Source: Cylindrodendrum hubeiense
Taxonomy: Eukaryota > Ascomycota > Sordariomycetes > Hypocreales > Nectriaceae
Assembly: GCA_014621425.1 (NCBI GenBank)
Contig: JAANBB010000109.1
Coordinates: 39,406-103,405 of the forward strand
Length of the DNA: 64,000 nucleotides
Direction of reading: 5' to 3'
The stretch's first letter is position 1. Every line of letters begins with the position of its first letter. Both the position numbers and the translations under genes were made by a program. Under the pieces are notes generated by a model, which saw only the letters and a program-made list of their open reading frames with translations, was not told where the DNA came from and ran no database searches. Positions 23,648 to 34,424 of the stretch are shown one piece after another.

Positions 23648-26600
23648 ATGCGGTTGTTGCACACAAAAGAGGCTAAGCTATGCGAATTCCAGGCCAACTG
23701 GCCGCCCTATGCGATTTTATCGCATCGATGGGGCGATGAAGAGGTCACCCTCCAGGATGTTCAGGCTCTGCGGGGCAGCTGGGCCGCCTTGGATGACGAC
23801 GAGGAAAATGCACTCATCACGTCCAAGATCACGTCCAAGAAGGGTTTTAATAAACTGGCCAAGTCGGCCGAACTAGCGCGCCGCAATGGGTTCGATTATA
23901 TCTGGGCAGACACTTGTTGTATCGACAAAACAAACAGTGCCGAGTTAACAGAGGCTATTAATTCCATGTATCAGTGGTATGAAGCTGCCGACGTTTGCTA
24001 CGCCTATCTTGTGGATGTGAAGCCTGCATTTGAAGAGGACATGCACACCCACTCATCGAGTTTTCGGGAAAGTCATTGGTTTCGGCGAGGCTGGACCCTC
24101 CAGGAGTTGATTGCCCCGAGCGATGTTGAGTTCTTCGCCTGTGACTGGAGCTATCTCGGGAACAAGCGGGAGACAAACCGATTTACCGAACTCCTCAAGG
24201 ACATAACCCATATTCCAAATGCGGTTCTTCAGGGAGAGACACACCCGTCAGAAGCCAGTGTTGCCTCACGGATGAGCTGGGCCTCAACCCGGGAGACAAC
24301 TCGAGTTGAGGACCTGGCCTACTGCCTCCTCGGTCTATTCGACGTCAACATGCCCCCGCTCTATGGCGAAGGCGAGAAGGCATTCACTCGACTGCAGGAG
24401 CAAATATTGGCTCAAAATGATGATGAGTCAATTTTTGCTTGGCACACTGAAGAGCCCTCGGACGGCACCTTCTACGGCTTGCTTGCTGAGAGACCATCGT
24501 ATTTCCGCAACTCGCATGACTTGGAGCCGGCTTCCCGCCTTACTCTAGGAGAACGTGGGGTTATGACAAGCAAGGGGCTCAAGATCGACTTCAGCTTGCA
24601 TCGGTGCACTGATACCCCCGGCGCTGATTGCTTCGTTATCCTGTACTGCAAGCCGCCGGGGGATCTTGAACAGGATTCCCCAGTCATTTACCTCAAGCGA
24701 ATTTGGGTTGACGAGTTCGCAAGAGTTTTCCCACACAAGGTAGTGAGTAGAAGATTTCGGTCTGTCGAGAATGAAACCGAAACCGTCTTTGTGAAACAGA
24801 AGCCCTCGCGAAAATCCCAATTCATCCGTATCATTGCCGAGAAGATGAACGTTGCCACCGCTTACAGCCCCCGGTGGGTCATTCTTGACGTTTATCCGAG
24901 GTCAGGCTGGTCCGAATCAGCCATTGAGCTCATGCCCAGTGACTTTCGTATCGGCCAGGCGTTTGCATTGTTGCGGATTCAGGTCGATGAGCGTGGGACG
25001 ATCGATGTTGCAGTCGGCTTGAAGCTGCACAATGGGCGGCAAATCAGGAGCTGGTGCACACAGTTCCGCTCCGACTCGGCGGCTTGGAATCCCGAGGACA
25101 ACTTCTGGGTGATCAATCAACTTCTCAGACAAAAGGAGGATCTTGAAGGGTTGACGTCAAAGTCAATAGAGGACATCAACGGGAGAGAAATGCCAATATC
25201 CGTCACAGTCGTGGAACGACACGGGGTTCGAAACCTAGATCTTGTCCTCAGCATTGAGAGGCGGTCGTCTCCTGAAAACGGCTTCCAAGCAGAGAAAGGA
25301 ATGGATGATGACCTACCTGCGCAAGAGGCCTCGACACTCCAGGTGGATGCAAGTGGCAACACCTCGATTGCCCCTTGCGTACAGCGGAACCCCCACCGCC
25401 CGTTATGGGCGCTCTCGTTTCCCATTCAAAGGATTGACTTAGACCCAGTGAAGGGCATGATGGAACTGGAAAACATCTACTTGCCTCAGGAGATGCCGGG
25501 CGATGCATATTTTTGGTCCAGCGGGGTGCCAAGATCCGATATGCTCTACATGTGCTTGAAGCGACAGAGCTTTCCATCCCCTCCACCTGGCTCTTTTCAC
25601 GAATTGTGTTATAAGGGCGACTTGACTGAGGATTTGTTTTCTCCAGAATCCGACGTGGCTATTCGTATGAACCGGGACACCTGGATCGGGCTGACCCCTT
25701 TCGCTTGGGCCTTGGCTGGAAACAACATGGACGAAGCTATGTTTTTGTTGAATCATAACCCGTATCAATTAGCTAAACTGGCATACGGGGGGTTCTCAGC
25801 TGTTCATGTTGCGGCAGGGCTAGGGCAATCGGTGGTGATCTGCGACATGGTCAAGTTCATTATGAACGACGAGTCCCTCGTCACCAAATATATGGGCGAC
25901 GATCCGACAGCTGTCTTCATTGCAGCCTCAGAGTCGACCCAAGACACACCGTTGCACACAGCCGCAGCATATGCAACCAATCTCACTTTCTGGCAATGGC
26001 TGGACACAATGGCTTGGTCTCTCCTCGTCTCTAGGTTGAGAGTCCCTCGAAACAAATGGGGAGCGACACCTCTTCACCTCGCTGCATTGACAGGGAACCT
26101 GGCTGCTGCGTGTGCCATCCTGACGTTTTGGCGCTCTAATACCGGGGAGATGGATGAGGAAGCTGATATGTGCTATGATAGGGCCCACAGCGTGGACGAC
26201 ATGGGACGTTCTTGCGCCTGGTACGCTGCGTATAGTGACTCTCCAGACATCATCGGCTGGCTTTGTTTGGAGAGTCCGCCTCTTGACCTGGCCGATGAAA
26301 ACGGCTTCGCCCCAATTCATGTTGCCTGCTGTCTCGGCAACGTTTCGGGTCTGAGCAAGCTGCTGGAACGGGGAGCCAACATCAACGTCCCAACAAGTGA
26401 TCTGCTGCTCCTCCCGTCACACATAGCGGCCATTTATGGGAAACTAGAGTGCCTGAAGGTCTTGGTCGAGCAGGAGGCCAGGTTGGACTGGGGTGACGAT
26501 GCTGATACGCCTCCATTTACAGCCATTACTCTCGCTGTCGCAAACGGGCACTTGGAGTGTGCGCGGATGCTCTGGGACGCTCACCATGTGCCAGTCTCCG

Positions 26601-26818
26601 GAGTGGTCGCGTGTGTTGTGATTCGCAACCAAGGAACGTTCATCGAGCATTTGGATATCACCATTAACGGCGATGAATTCCAAATCGAAACCTTGATTCA
26701 TGAGGAGTCCAGGGTCGCTCCGCCCCCGATCCCAGTTAACCAAGAGCCAGATGAGCCCGCAAGACATCACAGGACCGGGCGATCATGGCTTCCGTGGAAT
26801 AGCTCAAAACGCATCTGA
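23648..26818 (+). CDS. HET-domain protein with C-terminal ankyrin repeats
   Basis: HET-domain proteins mediate heterokaryon incompatibility, in which fusion with a non-self strain triggers cell death. The HET fold is related to TIR domains. The gene is intronless and encodes 1056 residues from the ATG at 23648, where MRLLHTKEAKLCEF matches typical HET starts. HET motifs are YAILSHRWGD (21-30), DYIWADTCCIDK (83-94) and WFRRGWTLQELIAP (144-157). A conserved block ending VEDLAYCLLGLFDVNMPPLYGEG follows at about 220-242, as in HET proteins with the adjacent conserved extension. After a middle region of about 400 residues without a recognised fold, ankyrin-like repeats begin near residue 680 (GATPLHLAALTGNLAAACAI, GFAPIHVACCLGNVSGLSKL). 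No NACHT/NB-ARC P-loop is seen between the two ends. The ligand and partner are unknown. Confidence 0.92.
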   Translation: MRLLHTKEAKLCEFQANWPPYAILSHRWGDEEVTLQDVQALRGSWAALDDDEENALITSKITSKKGFNKLAKSAELARRNGFDYIWADTCCIDKTNSAELTEAINSMYQWYEAADVCYAYLVDVKPAFEEDMHTHSSSFRESHWFRRGWTLQELIAPSDVEFFACDWSYLGNKRETNRFTELLKDITHIPNAVLQGETHPSEASVASRMSWASTRETTRVEDLAYCLLGLFDVNMPPLYGEGEKAFTRLQEQILAQNDDESIFAWHTEEPSDGTFYGLLAERPSYFRNSHDLEPASRLTLGERGVMTSKGLKIDFSLHRCTDTPGADCFVILYCKPPGDLEQDSPVIYLKRIWVDEFARVFPHKVVSRRFRSVENETETVFVKQKPSRKSQFIRIIAEKMNVATAYSPRWVILDVYPRSGWSESAIELMPSDFRIGQAFALLRIQVDERGTIDVAVGLKLHNGRQIRSWCTQFRSDSAAWNPEDNFWVINQLLRQKEDLEGLTSKSIEDINGREMPISVTVVERHGVRNLDLVLSIERRSSPENGFQAEKGMDDDLPAQEASTLQVDASGNTSIAPCVQRNPHRPLWALSFPIQRIDLDPVKGMMELENIYLPQEMPGDAYFWSSGVPRSDMLYMCLKRQSFPSPPPGSFHELCYKGDLTEDLFSPESDVAIRMNRDTWIGLTPFAWALAGNNMDEAMFLLNHNPYQLAKLAYGGFSAVHVAAGLGQSVVICDMVKFIMNDESLVTKYMGDDPTAVFIAASESTQDTPLHTAAAYATNLTFWQWLDTMAWSLLVSRLRVPRNKWGATPLHLAALTGNLAAACAILTFWRSNTGEMDEEADMCYDRAHSVDDMGRSCAWYAAYSDSPDIIGWLCLESPPLDLADENGFAPIHVACCLGNVSGLSKLLERGANINVPTSDLLLLPSHIAAIYGKLECLKVLVEQEARLDWGDDADTPPFTAITLAVANGHLECARMLWDAHHVPVSGVVACVVIRNQGTFIEHLDITINGDEFQIETLIHEESRVAPPPIPVNQEPDEPARHHRTGRSWLPWNSSKRI

Positions 26819-27243
26819 GTTTTATCGTATTTATTATGTCGTGAATTCACTGTCTGGTGTTGGAAATTGTGTACAAAGGTAGCCAAGGGAGGTTCTGCTC
26901 GTCCCAAGCCTCCAACAAAACACCGGAATACGACGATTTATGTTAGGCCTCGTATAGCAATTGTAATAGGACCTAGTTGTTGAACATGTGAGACTAAGAT
27001 CAGTTATATATTAGAATATGGCCTGTTACGAGTTCATATGGTTGCTATGACGGATGATGGCGGATCGCGAACAGTCCCTGGTCAAATGCGGCCAGATGTA
27101 CATATTAATGTAAGATGGATGCGTTCATCACGATGGCAGTTCTAGTACTTGTGACGTCCACAGTTCCCGTATTATTACATCATTAGAGCTCATTCATTAC
27201 CTGATCGCAGACCAATCGAGCCTCCCAGATGGCTCATCGAAAA
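26819..27243. other. Convergent 3' region
   Basis: About 425 bases lie between the stop codons of the HET/ankyrin gene and the JmjC gene. The stretch is somewhat AT-rich, as expected of 3' ends. Confidence 0.45.
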
Positions 27244-30200
27244 CTACCTCCCTCGACCACGTGGCCGCCCTCTCCCCCTGCCACGGCCCCGTCCGCGTAC
27301 TTGTCCTCGTCCTCGGCCAGACGCCCCCTTAGTGGCAACACGGCCTCGGGCAGGAATGTCATCACCACTGCTAGAGTCCGAGTCTGAACTGTTGACTTCA
27401 CTTTCCGCCTCTGAGTCCGATTCAACGAGTCGAACGACTGTTGGTTGGCCAACATGTCTTCTCGTTCGCGGAGGGGATGGGCTTCGCGAGTTGTGCCCCT
27501 CGACCGATGATTCTAAGGTAGGTGTTCGTTCGTGTTGGCTCCGGTACGTGGTGCTAGAACTCGACCTACGACTGGGACGTTGTCGTACGGCACTGGCCGA
27601 CGTACCACGGCCACCTCGGGTGGACTGTTCGCCAGCTGGTCGAGATGGGGATCCAGGCAGAGCAACCATGATGGTGTCAGAAGTCCGCTGGGGCTTCCGC
27701 TTACCCATCTTGAATTTCTTGCCCCTGAGTGCCATACGCTCCGCCATGGATAACAGTTGAGTGCTGCCCGAGCTTGTGCTCTTCGCAATAGCTGGCTCTG
27801 GTGTCGCCGCTTCTGACTGTTTCGCCCGGCGAGCGTTTCTAGAAGCTCGACTATCTTTGAGGGTTGGTACTGCGACTTCAGAATTGTCACTCTCATCATC
27901 CGCGGCCGCTGTGGCGGCAGATATCGTAGTTACTCCGGACTTTCGGGGCCGTCCTCGTCGCCGTGGTCCCTGCGTACTTTCTGTCCGCGCCCCAGCAACA
28001 TCTGCGGCCAAGTCCTTCGAGAGTTGTGCCTCCAGTTCCTCGACTGCTTTTTCATGTTCTTCATCGCTATTGTGTACTTCGATTTCAGCCTGGCCACTTC
28101 CAACTGCATTTCCATTTTCGTCCTCGTCATTTTGAGCAACCTCATCTGCAGCAGTAACTTGCGCCAAATTCGACCTCCTTGGCCGACCTCTAGGCCGTTT
28201 TGCTGAGCCATTGGACGTGGGGGAACCTTGTGACGTTGAACTCTTCGTTGGAGAAGACGCCGCCGAAGATGCCTTCTTTGGAGGGCGACCACGTCTTTTG
28301 GGTATCTTGGGTTCAGCTGGTGACCTCTTTTGCGTGGACTCCTCTTCATTCCCAGCACCTCCAAACAGCGCGCGGACGGCGTCGGCAGCCAGATCAACTG
28401 CCGTCCTGCCATTATCCATGGATTCGAGTGGTGGTGAACCTACCCGGCGTAGGGAACCCTCTTCCTCGGATTCATCGGATTCAACATCTTCGAGTTCCAC
28501 ATACGACGCTCTGGGCTTGGCATGTCGCAGCTCTGGCTCGTTTGCGTCGAACCAAAGCACCGTCGCTTTCTTCTCCGTGGGCTTCTCGGGACTCTTCTCC
28601 ACAACTTCCTCATCCTTTTCTTCCTCGATGACAGACTCGTCCTGATCATCCTGGATAGGATCATGCATCACAGCCTCGGGGGCTGTTGGATTACCGCCGA
28701 ACAATGCTGGGTCCATACTGTCCAAGAAGTCTGGCTCAACCGTAAGACGAGGCCTTTTTTGGTGGCTTTTCCCGACGACGAAGTCGGGATCCTCGTTGGC
28801 TCGCTTGGCCTTCCTCTTTGCCGCTCGGATGGACTTTTTGACGAATTCGGGTACATCTGATTCTGGTAATCGCATCGCCTCTTCAGAAGGAGCCTGGAAA
28901 GGGTCGAACAGAATCTTGTCAGGCGTATCGTCTTGTTCATAGTAGCCCATGCCAATACGTTGCCGACTGATCAGAGATGGATCAGGATACATGGATGTGT
29001 CGAGATTTTCCATCTGTGACATGTCACCATTAGCCAAGCTGTCGCCCATAGAACCAGGAACTCCTTCGGAGTAAGGTTGAAATGGCCCCTCGACAGAAGC
29101 TTCCACTATGGGAGGATCGCCTAGCCCCAGGACATGACTCTGGTCTCCATATCCATCCATGGCAGGAGAATGGAGGGAGTCGGCAGATTCATCTTGGGCC
29201 TCAGGCTGATGCTGCATAGTCCGTTCTGCCTCTACCTGCTCGGTGATATCTTGGGCTTTGGCATTGTCGGCTTGCTCTCGTAGCGCCTTCATCCGCTTAC
29301 TATCATTGCTACGGCTCTCTTCTCCGGCAGCCTTGAGCCAAGATAGGTTGTGAACGCGGAAATCGACCAGAGCTTCTACACTGCGATCATCGGCAATTGG
29401 CCGCGTATCGTGTCCGAGCAGTGTATTCTTGGGAGTGTAAGGGTCTGTGTGACCTGTGCGTCGGCAATATGCGCAGTTGCAAATGCCCAAGCACTTGGGA
29501 CATTGCCACTGCTCGTCCTCGAGCACTTTTTGGGGCATCATATCGAACGCCCTGTAAAGAACACCATAGCAGTAGGATTCGGTGCAGCCAGGGTTTGTGC
29601 ACGAGTGCACCCTGTAACTATAGTCCTTGTGACAGCAGACGTGACACCGTCGGAGTTCGCCTCTCTTCTTCTTCCGTTTTCGCTTCTTGGGCTTATCCTC
29701 GCCTTCTGGTTCTGATTCGCTTGGTGTGTTTTCACGTTCTTGTTTGGTGATGTCCTTCCATGGTCGTCTTCGCAGAGCCTCTTGGCATATTTGTGCCACT
29801 GCCTTCTTCCCTGCCCTGAGGCGCGCGACTTCGAGAGGTTGAGGGGACGAGTCAAAGTCCACGAAACCATCGTTCAGGATGATCATGGATCGCCATGCCT
29901 CGTAGTTGTCAACCAGCTCAGACCAAGACCACTGCTCGCACCACTGGAGACCTGACATGCATGCACAGGATCGTCCCATGGCATAACATTCCATACAAAC
30001 GTCGTATGCGTCCTCATCTCCATCGATCAAGGTGCGGGCGCAGTGCTTGCAGGTCAGAAACCGATTGAAGATGTTTGACCGGCAGTAGGAGCAAGTGATG
30101 CAAGAGTCGAATGGAATCAGCTCGACGTCTTTTTCCTTGTGGCCGAACATTTCGTCCAAAAGAATTTCTGTGAAGAGACTGAACAGCTTCTTGAAGTCGC

Positions 30201-31455
30201 CTGCAAGCTGTTTTGCGCGTGGGGAATTTCGCATAATCTCCTGACCAATGCCCAGGAAACTCATTTGGGCCATTTCTGCGTTCTCCTCCATCTCCTGCAG
30301 CTGGCGATAGTACTTTTCAAGTGTGAAGTAAACAATCGCCTTGTTCTTGTACTGCTCATCACGACACACCAATCGTGCTTTGGGGAGTGCTTCGTGGAGC
30401 GCCATCTCGAGCGTCTCAGCTGTGGTGCGGTTCCAAGCGACCTTCACCGTCCTCGTTCCCCGATTCCACACTTGATGAGCAGCCAGAGGGGGCACCAAAA
30501 TGAAGTCACCAGCTTTTTGCTCAACAACGTAAACGTCGAAAGGAGCCTTCTTCCAGGCGTTGACCTGAGCAAAGTGTTTCTCAATTTCAATATCGTGCCC
30601 AAGCATGGAAAGGAAGTATTCACGGACTACCTCACGGTCCTTGCTCTCGGTCATGAACCAAATAGAGCTGCCCGGTTTCTCTCCGTTTTGGTCGCCAGAG
30701 GCATCTACCATAATATTCTGGCCTAATGAGGCGCACATCTCACGATGGGCTGGAGTATATGTGCCTTCATGTCCAATGTAGCACATCAGATTCTGGGCTC
30801 GCATATCATTAGGTAGACTGGACATGAGGTCGCCAGCCGGTGCAGCCGTTGCCTCCTCCCTGAAGACGTCATCTTCTTGAGTCTTTGCGCCTCCGTGTTC
30901 GCTCGCGTTTTCGTTTAGGTAGAAGAGGTTCGGGTGGATGGCCTTTTGTAGGGCATCGTGCCATTCGGGCGGGCAGTCGATGTCCTTGAGATACAGTCGC
31001 TGACGACGCTCATCGCGAAAATTGATCGGCGTCCACTGGTCTGTGAGTTGCTTCATCGATCGCAAGTAGTGTCCAGTCGTCATGGGTATATCGTTCGCAC
31101 CGGTGATGTCCCTCACACTCTCCTCTACGAGTAATCAAAATTAGCGGCGGCCTGGAAGCCGAAGTTGCCAACCGAAGTACCCACGTTTCTTGTCGTATGT
31201 CTTCTCCAGCCAACTTGCCTCGAAGAGCCATTTTGGCAGCACGGCATCCCACCCATCAATAACCAGAGGCTTACCTCCGGCAATGACGTGGATCAGCACG
31301 AGCTTCTCGAACTCCTGTTGCCCAAGACTGCGAATCTGCGCCCTCGATACCCGCTGAACCCACTTGAAGTTGGGCGTTCGATCGACCAGTCCCGCTAAAT
31401 CGAGGTCCGGGGGTATTGGATCGAATTTGGCCTGCGGATGGAGTGAAGTCGGCAT
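27244..31455 (-). CDS. JmjC-domain protein with 4CXXC_R1-type zinc finger, AT-hooks and an RG-rich tail
   Basis: This is a large nuclear chromatin protein. Exons 31455-31185 and 31124-27244 join in frame to 1383 residues. The N-terminus (LVLIHVIAGGKPLVIDGWD) and the core resemble JmjC oxygenases, which use Fe(II) and 2-oxoglutarate to remove methyl groups from lysine. Candidate metal ligands are the H and E of AHREMCAS and the H of PPLAAHQVWNRG. A Cys-rich region (CITCSYCRSNIFN, CKHCARTLIDGDEDAYDVC) lies between. A second one, CHVCCHKDYSYRVHSC to CPKCLGICNCAYCRRTGHTD, fits the zf-4CXXC_R1 type. The C-terminal third is disordered and acidic, with AT-hooks (RRGRPPKK, RPRGRPRR, RRGRPRKS) and a final GRGRGRGRPRGRGR. 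Demethylase activity is plausible but not provable from sequence. I do not assign it to a named fungal gene. Confidence 0.88.
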
Positions 31456-32074
31456 CTTGTCGAGTGTCCCGGGAGCGTCGCGTCTGATGCGACGTCGAGG
31501 GACGTAATGGTGGGGGTCTTAGGAGCTTGGTCGATCATTAGGCAGGCTGGTGGGTTTAAATCGATCAGGACAGTTGCAACACGGCCGTGAGAATCGCCAG
31601 TGCCGGTTCGGGTCGCGCAGTCGTCTTCTCGAATGCCCCAGCCATTCGCAGGTGGCAAAGGTGTTTGTGTTTGGGTGCAAGTTAGGGACAACAGCCTTGT
31701 TGCACTGATCAAGGGCGGCCATACGTCAACTGGGCGCGTTTCAATGTGCATTAAATGCGCAGCCAATCAAGAGCTAGACGAACGCCACTAAATATAGTGG
31801 CTGCCAGGAACAAATGTGCATAAGCTGGTTCACGTGACACGCTTAAGCTGGTTCGGGCGAATTAAGCTTGCCCATTCCTGTACCGGAGTCTCGGGATCTG
31901 GGGCTACAAGATTTTGGACTGACGGCAATTCTCACTCATATGGCTGGAGGTCTAGGTGTCGAGCACGCTGTTCGGCTGAATTCGCTTCAGATATATTCAA
32001 TTGTAAGTAGAATTCCCAAATCTGTCTTCTCGGCACGAAATAAATCTCATCTTAGTCCAGAATCCCGGTCATCA
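31456..32074. other. Divergent promoter region between the JmjC gene and COQ2
   Basis: About 620 bases separate two divergent start codons. A TCACGTGA palindrome at 31830-31837 is the clearest element. The COQ2 frame stays open upstream to about 31868 but lacks a convincing earlier ATG context. Confidence 0.45.
31830..31837. promoter_or_regulatory. TCACGTGA palindrome in the JmjC/COQ2 divergent promoter
   Basis: This 8-base palindrome contains the CACGTG E-box core bound by bHLH factors in fungi. It sits 240 bases before the COQ2 start and 375 before the JmjC start. Binding is inferred. Confidence 0.35.
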
Positions 32075-33274
32075 ATGAGACTCACAGTTCTTCCAAGGGC
32101 TTCGGCCTGGGCTCATTGCCGAACTGTATCTGGGCAGACTTCGAGATTCCTGGCACGAAGGACCACTCGCCCATCTCTCACCCAGCTGTCCAAAACGTTG
32201 AATCAGCCATGGCCCAGCCATGAACGGGTGATTGGGTTTCACGAGGCAAGCAAGAAGTCTTCGCCGCTGGTTAGTGAAACGCCAACACCAGAAAGCGCCA
32301 TACCTACGCCATATCAGCCACCGCAGTCCGGCATCCTATCGATGATTCCAGCTTCATGGGTACCTTATGCTGAGCTGATTCGCCTTGACAAACCCGCCGG
32401 AACCTACTATCTATTCTTCCCATGTCTCTTCTCAACTCTCATGGCTGCTCCGATGGCCGCCCCAATGGCAAGCCCTGGATCCGTCATCGGCACCTCGCTA
32501 TTGTTCTTCTCGGGCGCTCTCATAATGCGTGGAGCAGGATGCTCAATCAACGATCTGTGGGACAGAAAACTAGACCCTCAAGTCACCAGAACTCGCCTAC
32601 GACCAATCGCCCGCGGCGCCATCACACCATTCAAAGGTCTCGTCTACACGGGAGGCCAGCTCCTTACCGGACTGGCCATCTTGCTTCAGTTTCCCTTCTC
32701 CTGTTTCTTTTATGCCGTCCCTAGCTTGCTCTTCGTTGCCAGCTACCCACTTGCAAAGAGGGTGACCTACTACCCTCAGTTTGTGCTCGGCCTGACCTTT
32801 TCATGGGGCGCCATTATGGGATTCCCCGCTCTCGGAGTCGATCTTTTGGCACACTCGTCAGCCTTGACTGCCGCTGGCTTCCTCTACGCCTCCAACGTTG
32901 CCTGGACGGTGCTCTACGACATGATCTACGCCCACATGGATATCAAGGACGACGTTAAGGCAGGAATAAAGAGCATTGCGTTGAAGCACGACGCCGAAAC
33001 CAAGAAAGTTCTAACTGGACTGGCTATTACCCAGGTAAGCCTTCTGGCGGCGGCGGGTGCGGCTGCTGGTGCTGGACCAGCTTTCTTCATTGGAAGTTGT
33101 GGAGGAGCCTTGGTCACCCTCGGGGTTATGATCAAGAGGGTCAACCTCAAGAACGTCCAGGATTGCTGGTGGTGGTTTATCAACGGGTGCTGGATCACTG
33201 GCGGCGTCATCAGTCTCGGATTGGCCGCCGACTACGGCGTCAAGTACATCCAGGAACCAGAAGAAAGTGGCTAG
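32075..33274 (+). CDS. COQ2: 4-hydroxybenzoate polyprenyltransferase, mitochondrial (COQ2)
   Basis: COQ2 attaches the polyprenyl tail to 4-hydroxybenzoate, the first membrane step of ubiquinone synthesis in the inner mitochondrial membrane. The intronless frame gives 399 residues from the ATG at 32075. The first 50 residues, starting MRLTVLPRASAWAHCRT, are basic and Ser-rich, as in a mitochondrial presequence. UbiA-family features are RLDKPAGTYYLFFPCLFSTL, the first Asp-rich motif NDLWDRKLDPQVTRTRLRP and the second motif region YDMIYAHMDIKDDVKAGIKS. Hydrophobic segments are spaced as in the family's multi-pass fold. Length is usual for fungal COQ2. It is expressed divergently from the JmjC gene. 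Confidence 0.95.
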   Translation: MRLTVLPRASAWAHCRTVSGQTSRFLARRTTRPSLTQLSKTLNQPWPSHERVIGFHEASKKSSPLVSETPTPESAIPTPYQPPQSGILSMIPASWVPYAELIRLDKPAGTYYLFFPCLFSTLMAAPMAAPMASPGSVIGTSLLFFSGALIMRGAGCSINDLWDRKLDPQVTRTRLRPIARGAITPFKGLVYTGGQLLTGLAILLQFPFSCFFYAVPSLLFVASYPLAKRVTYYPQFVLGLTFSWGAIMGFPALGVDLLAHSSALTAAGFLYASNVAWTVLYDMIYAHMDIKDDVKAGIKSIALKHDAETKKVLTGLAITQVSLLAAAGAAAGAGPAFFIGSCGGALVTLGVMIKRVNLKNVQDCWWWFINGCWITGGVISLGLAADYGVKYIQEPEESG

Positions 33275-33513
33275 TCGACAAAGAACAAGATAGTGTAAAA
33301 TACTGTGTCATAGGTCATACATTTAGATTTGGGGTAATGGGTCCCCGACTTTTCGTCACGCGGCAAAAATATGTTGGTGAAGACTTTTGATCTATTTTCC
33401 TTTCAGACCTCGTCTCCCATGATCAGAACCCTAACCTGTAATGCCGATGCAAGCAAGCCGATATGACTCCTCGTGCCGAAATGTGACTTTGTTTCCTTCC
33501 CAAAGCTCCATCC

Positions 33514-34010
33514 TTAAGATCGGGGCTTCTCCTTCTTCTCCTTCCACAGAGCGAGGAGACCGACACCAGAGACCTTGACGACCTTGAATCGCACACCGGG
33601 AATATCACCCTTGGCCTTGCCCTTGCGACCGAAACCAGCCAGGAGGACCTCGTCGTTCTCGTCCACGAAGTTGAGGCAACCGTCATTGGGGACTGTGAGC
33701 AATCGTCAGTATTGAGTCGTGCGGTGCGTGGTCATTGGGGGGTTCTCGTACCGAAAGCAGTGACCTTCTTGCCGTTCTTGATCAACTGGACACGGACACA
33801 CTTTCGGATGGCGGAGTTAGGCTGCTTGGCCTCGACACCGACCTTCTCGAGGACGATGCCCTTGGCGTGCGAGGAGCCACCGAAGGGAGAGGACTTAAAG
33901 GCAGTGCCCAGGGCACGCTTCTTGTAGGCGAGATCGGCCCATTTCTGGTCCTTTCGGTTCGTTCGCAGCTTTCGCGCGGCGTTCAGACCACGGGGTTTGC
34001 CTCCAGCCAT
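33514..34010 (-). CDS. RPS23: 40S ribosomal protein S23 (uS12)
   Basis: uS12 forms part of the decoding centre of the small cytosolic ribosomal subunit. Two coding exons join after VTAF at the GTACGAG donor (33752) to [20 protein letters not shown], giving the expected 145 residues. [20 protein letters not shown], the decoding loop [15 protein letters not shown] and the tail [14 protein letters not shown] are near-invariant. [10 protein letters not shown] carries the Pro that is hydroxylated in eukaryotes. A 5' untranslated intron lies just before the start codon, as is common in ribosomal protein genes. Confidence 0.98.
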
Positions 34011-34015
34011 TTTTG

Positions 34016-34097
34016 CTAGGTGTCGTTAGTTGATTGTCGAGGGTCGTAGACGGCTACAATGGGTTCGGCGGATAGGATGGGTTGAAGGGGCACATAC
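34016..34097 (-). other. Intron in the 5' untranslated leader of RPS23
   Basis: Read on the minus strand, a GTATGTGCC donor, a CAACTAAC branch site and a CACCTAG acceptor define an intron of about 82 bases that ends five bases before the RPS23 ATG. Ribosomal protein genes often carry such leader introns. Confidence 0.7.
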
Positions 34098-34247
34098 CGA
34101 CTTATCTGTATATCGCGACGACGGTTGGTGATGTGATTTAGCGGAGACGACGAAAAGATGGAGGGTCGGCCAACGAAAATTGTAGGTAGGGTTTGAAGGC
34201 CCTAGAGTGTGCCGGGGCAAATTGTGGATGGAGTCACATGACGCATC

Positions 34248-34253
34248 ACGTGC
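34248..34253. promoter_or_regulatory. CACGTG E-box in the RPS23 divergent promoter
   Basis: CACGTG occurs in ATCACGTGCG, about 240 bases before the RPS23 ATG and about 170 before the gene at 34425. Cbf1-like factors use this core, including at ribosomal protein genes of some fungi. Use here is inferred. Confidence 0.3.
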
Positions 34254-34424
34254 GCGATCGAACCATCGCCCAAAGCCCCACCAGATGCTTAGCGTGTGTT
34301 TAGCGGGATCCACTGAGCACTGAGCTGGCGGTTCGTGACAGATCCAATGAGGTGATGGTAGAAAGCTCCTGAGTTCAACAGTATTCCGGTCATCTGTATC
34401 ATCGTGAAGACGAACCAAGTAACC

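Noticed and set aside
27332..28645. Several open frames of 70-145 codons antisense to the JmjC gene
   Set aside because: They mirror the low-complexity, repeat-rich coding strand and have no independent start context or domain.
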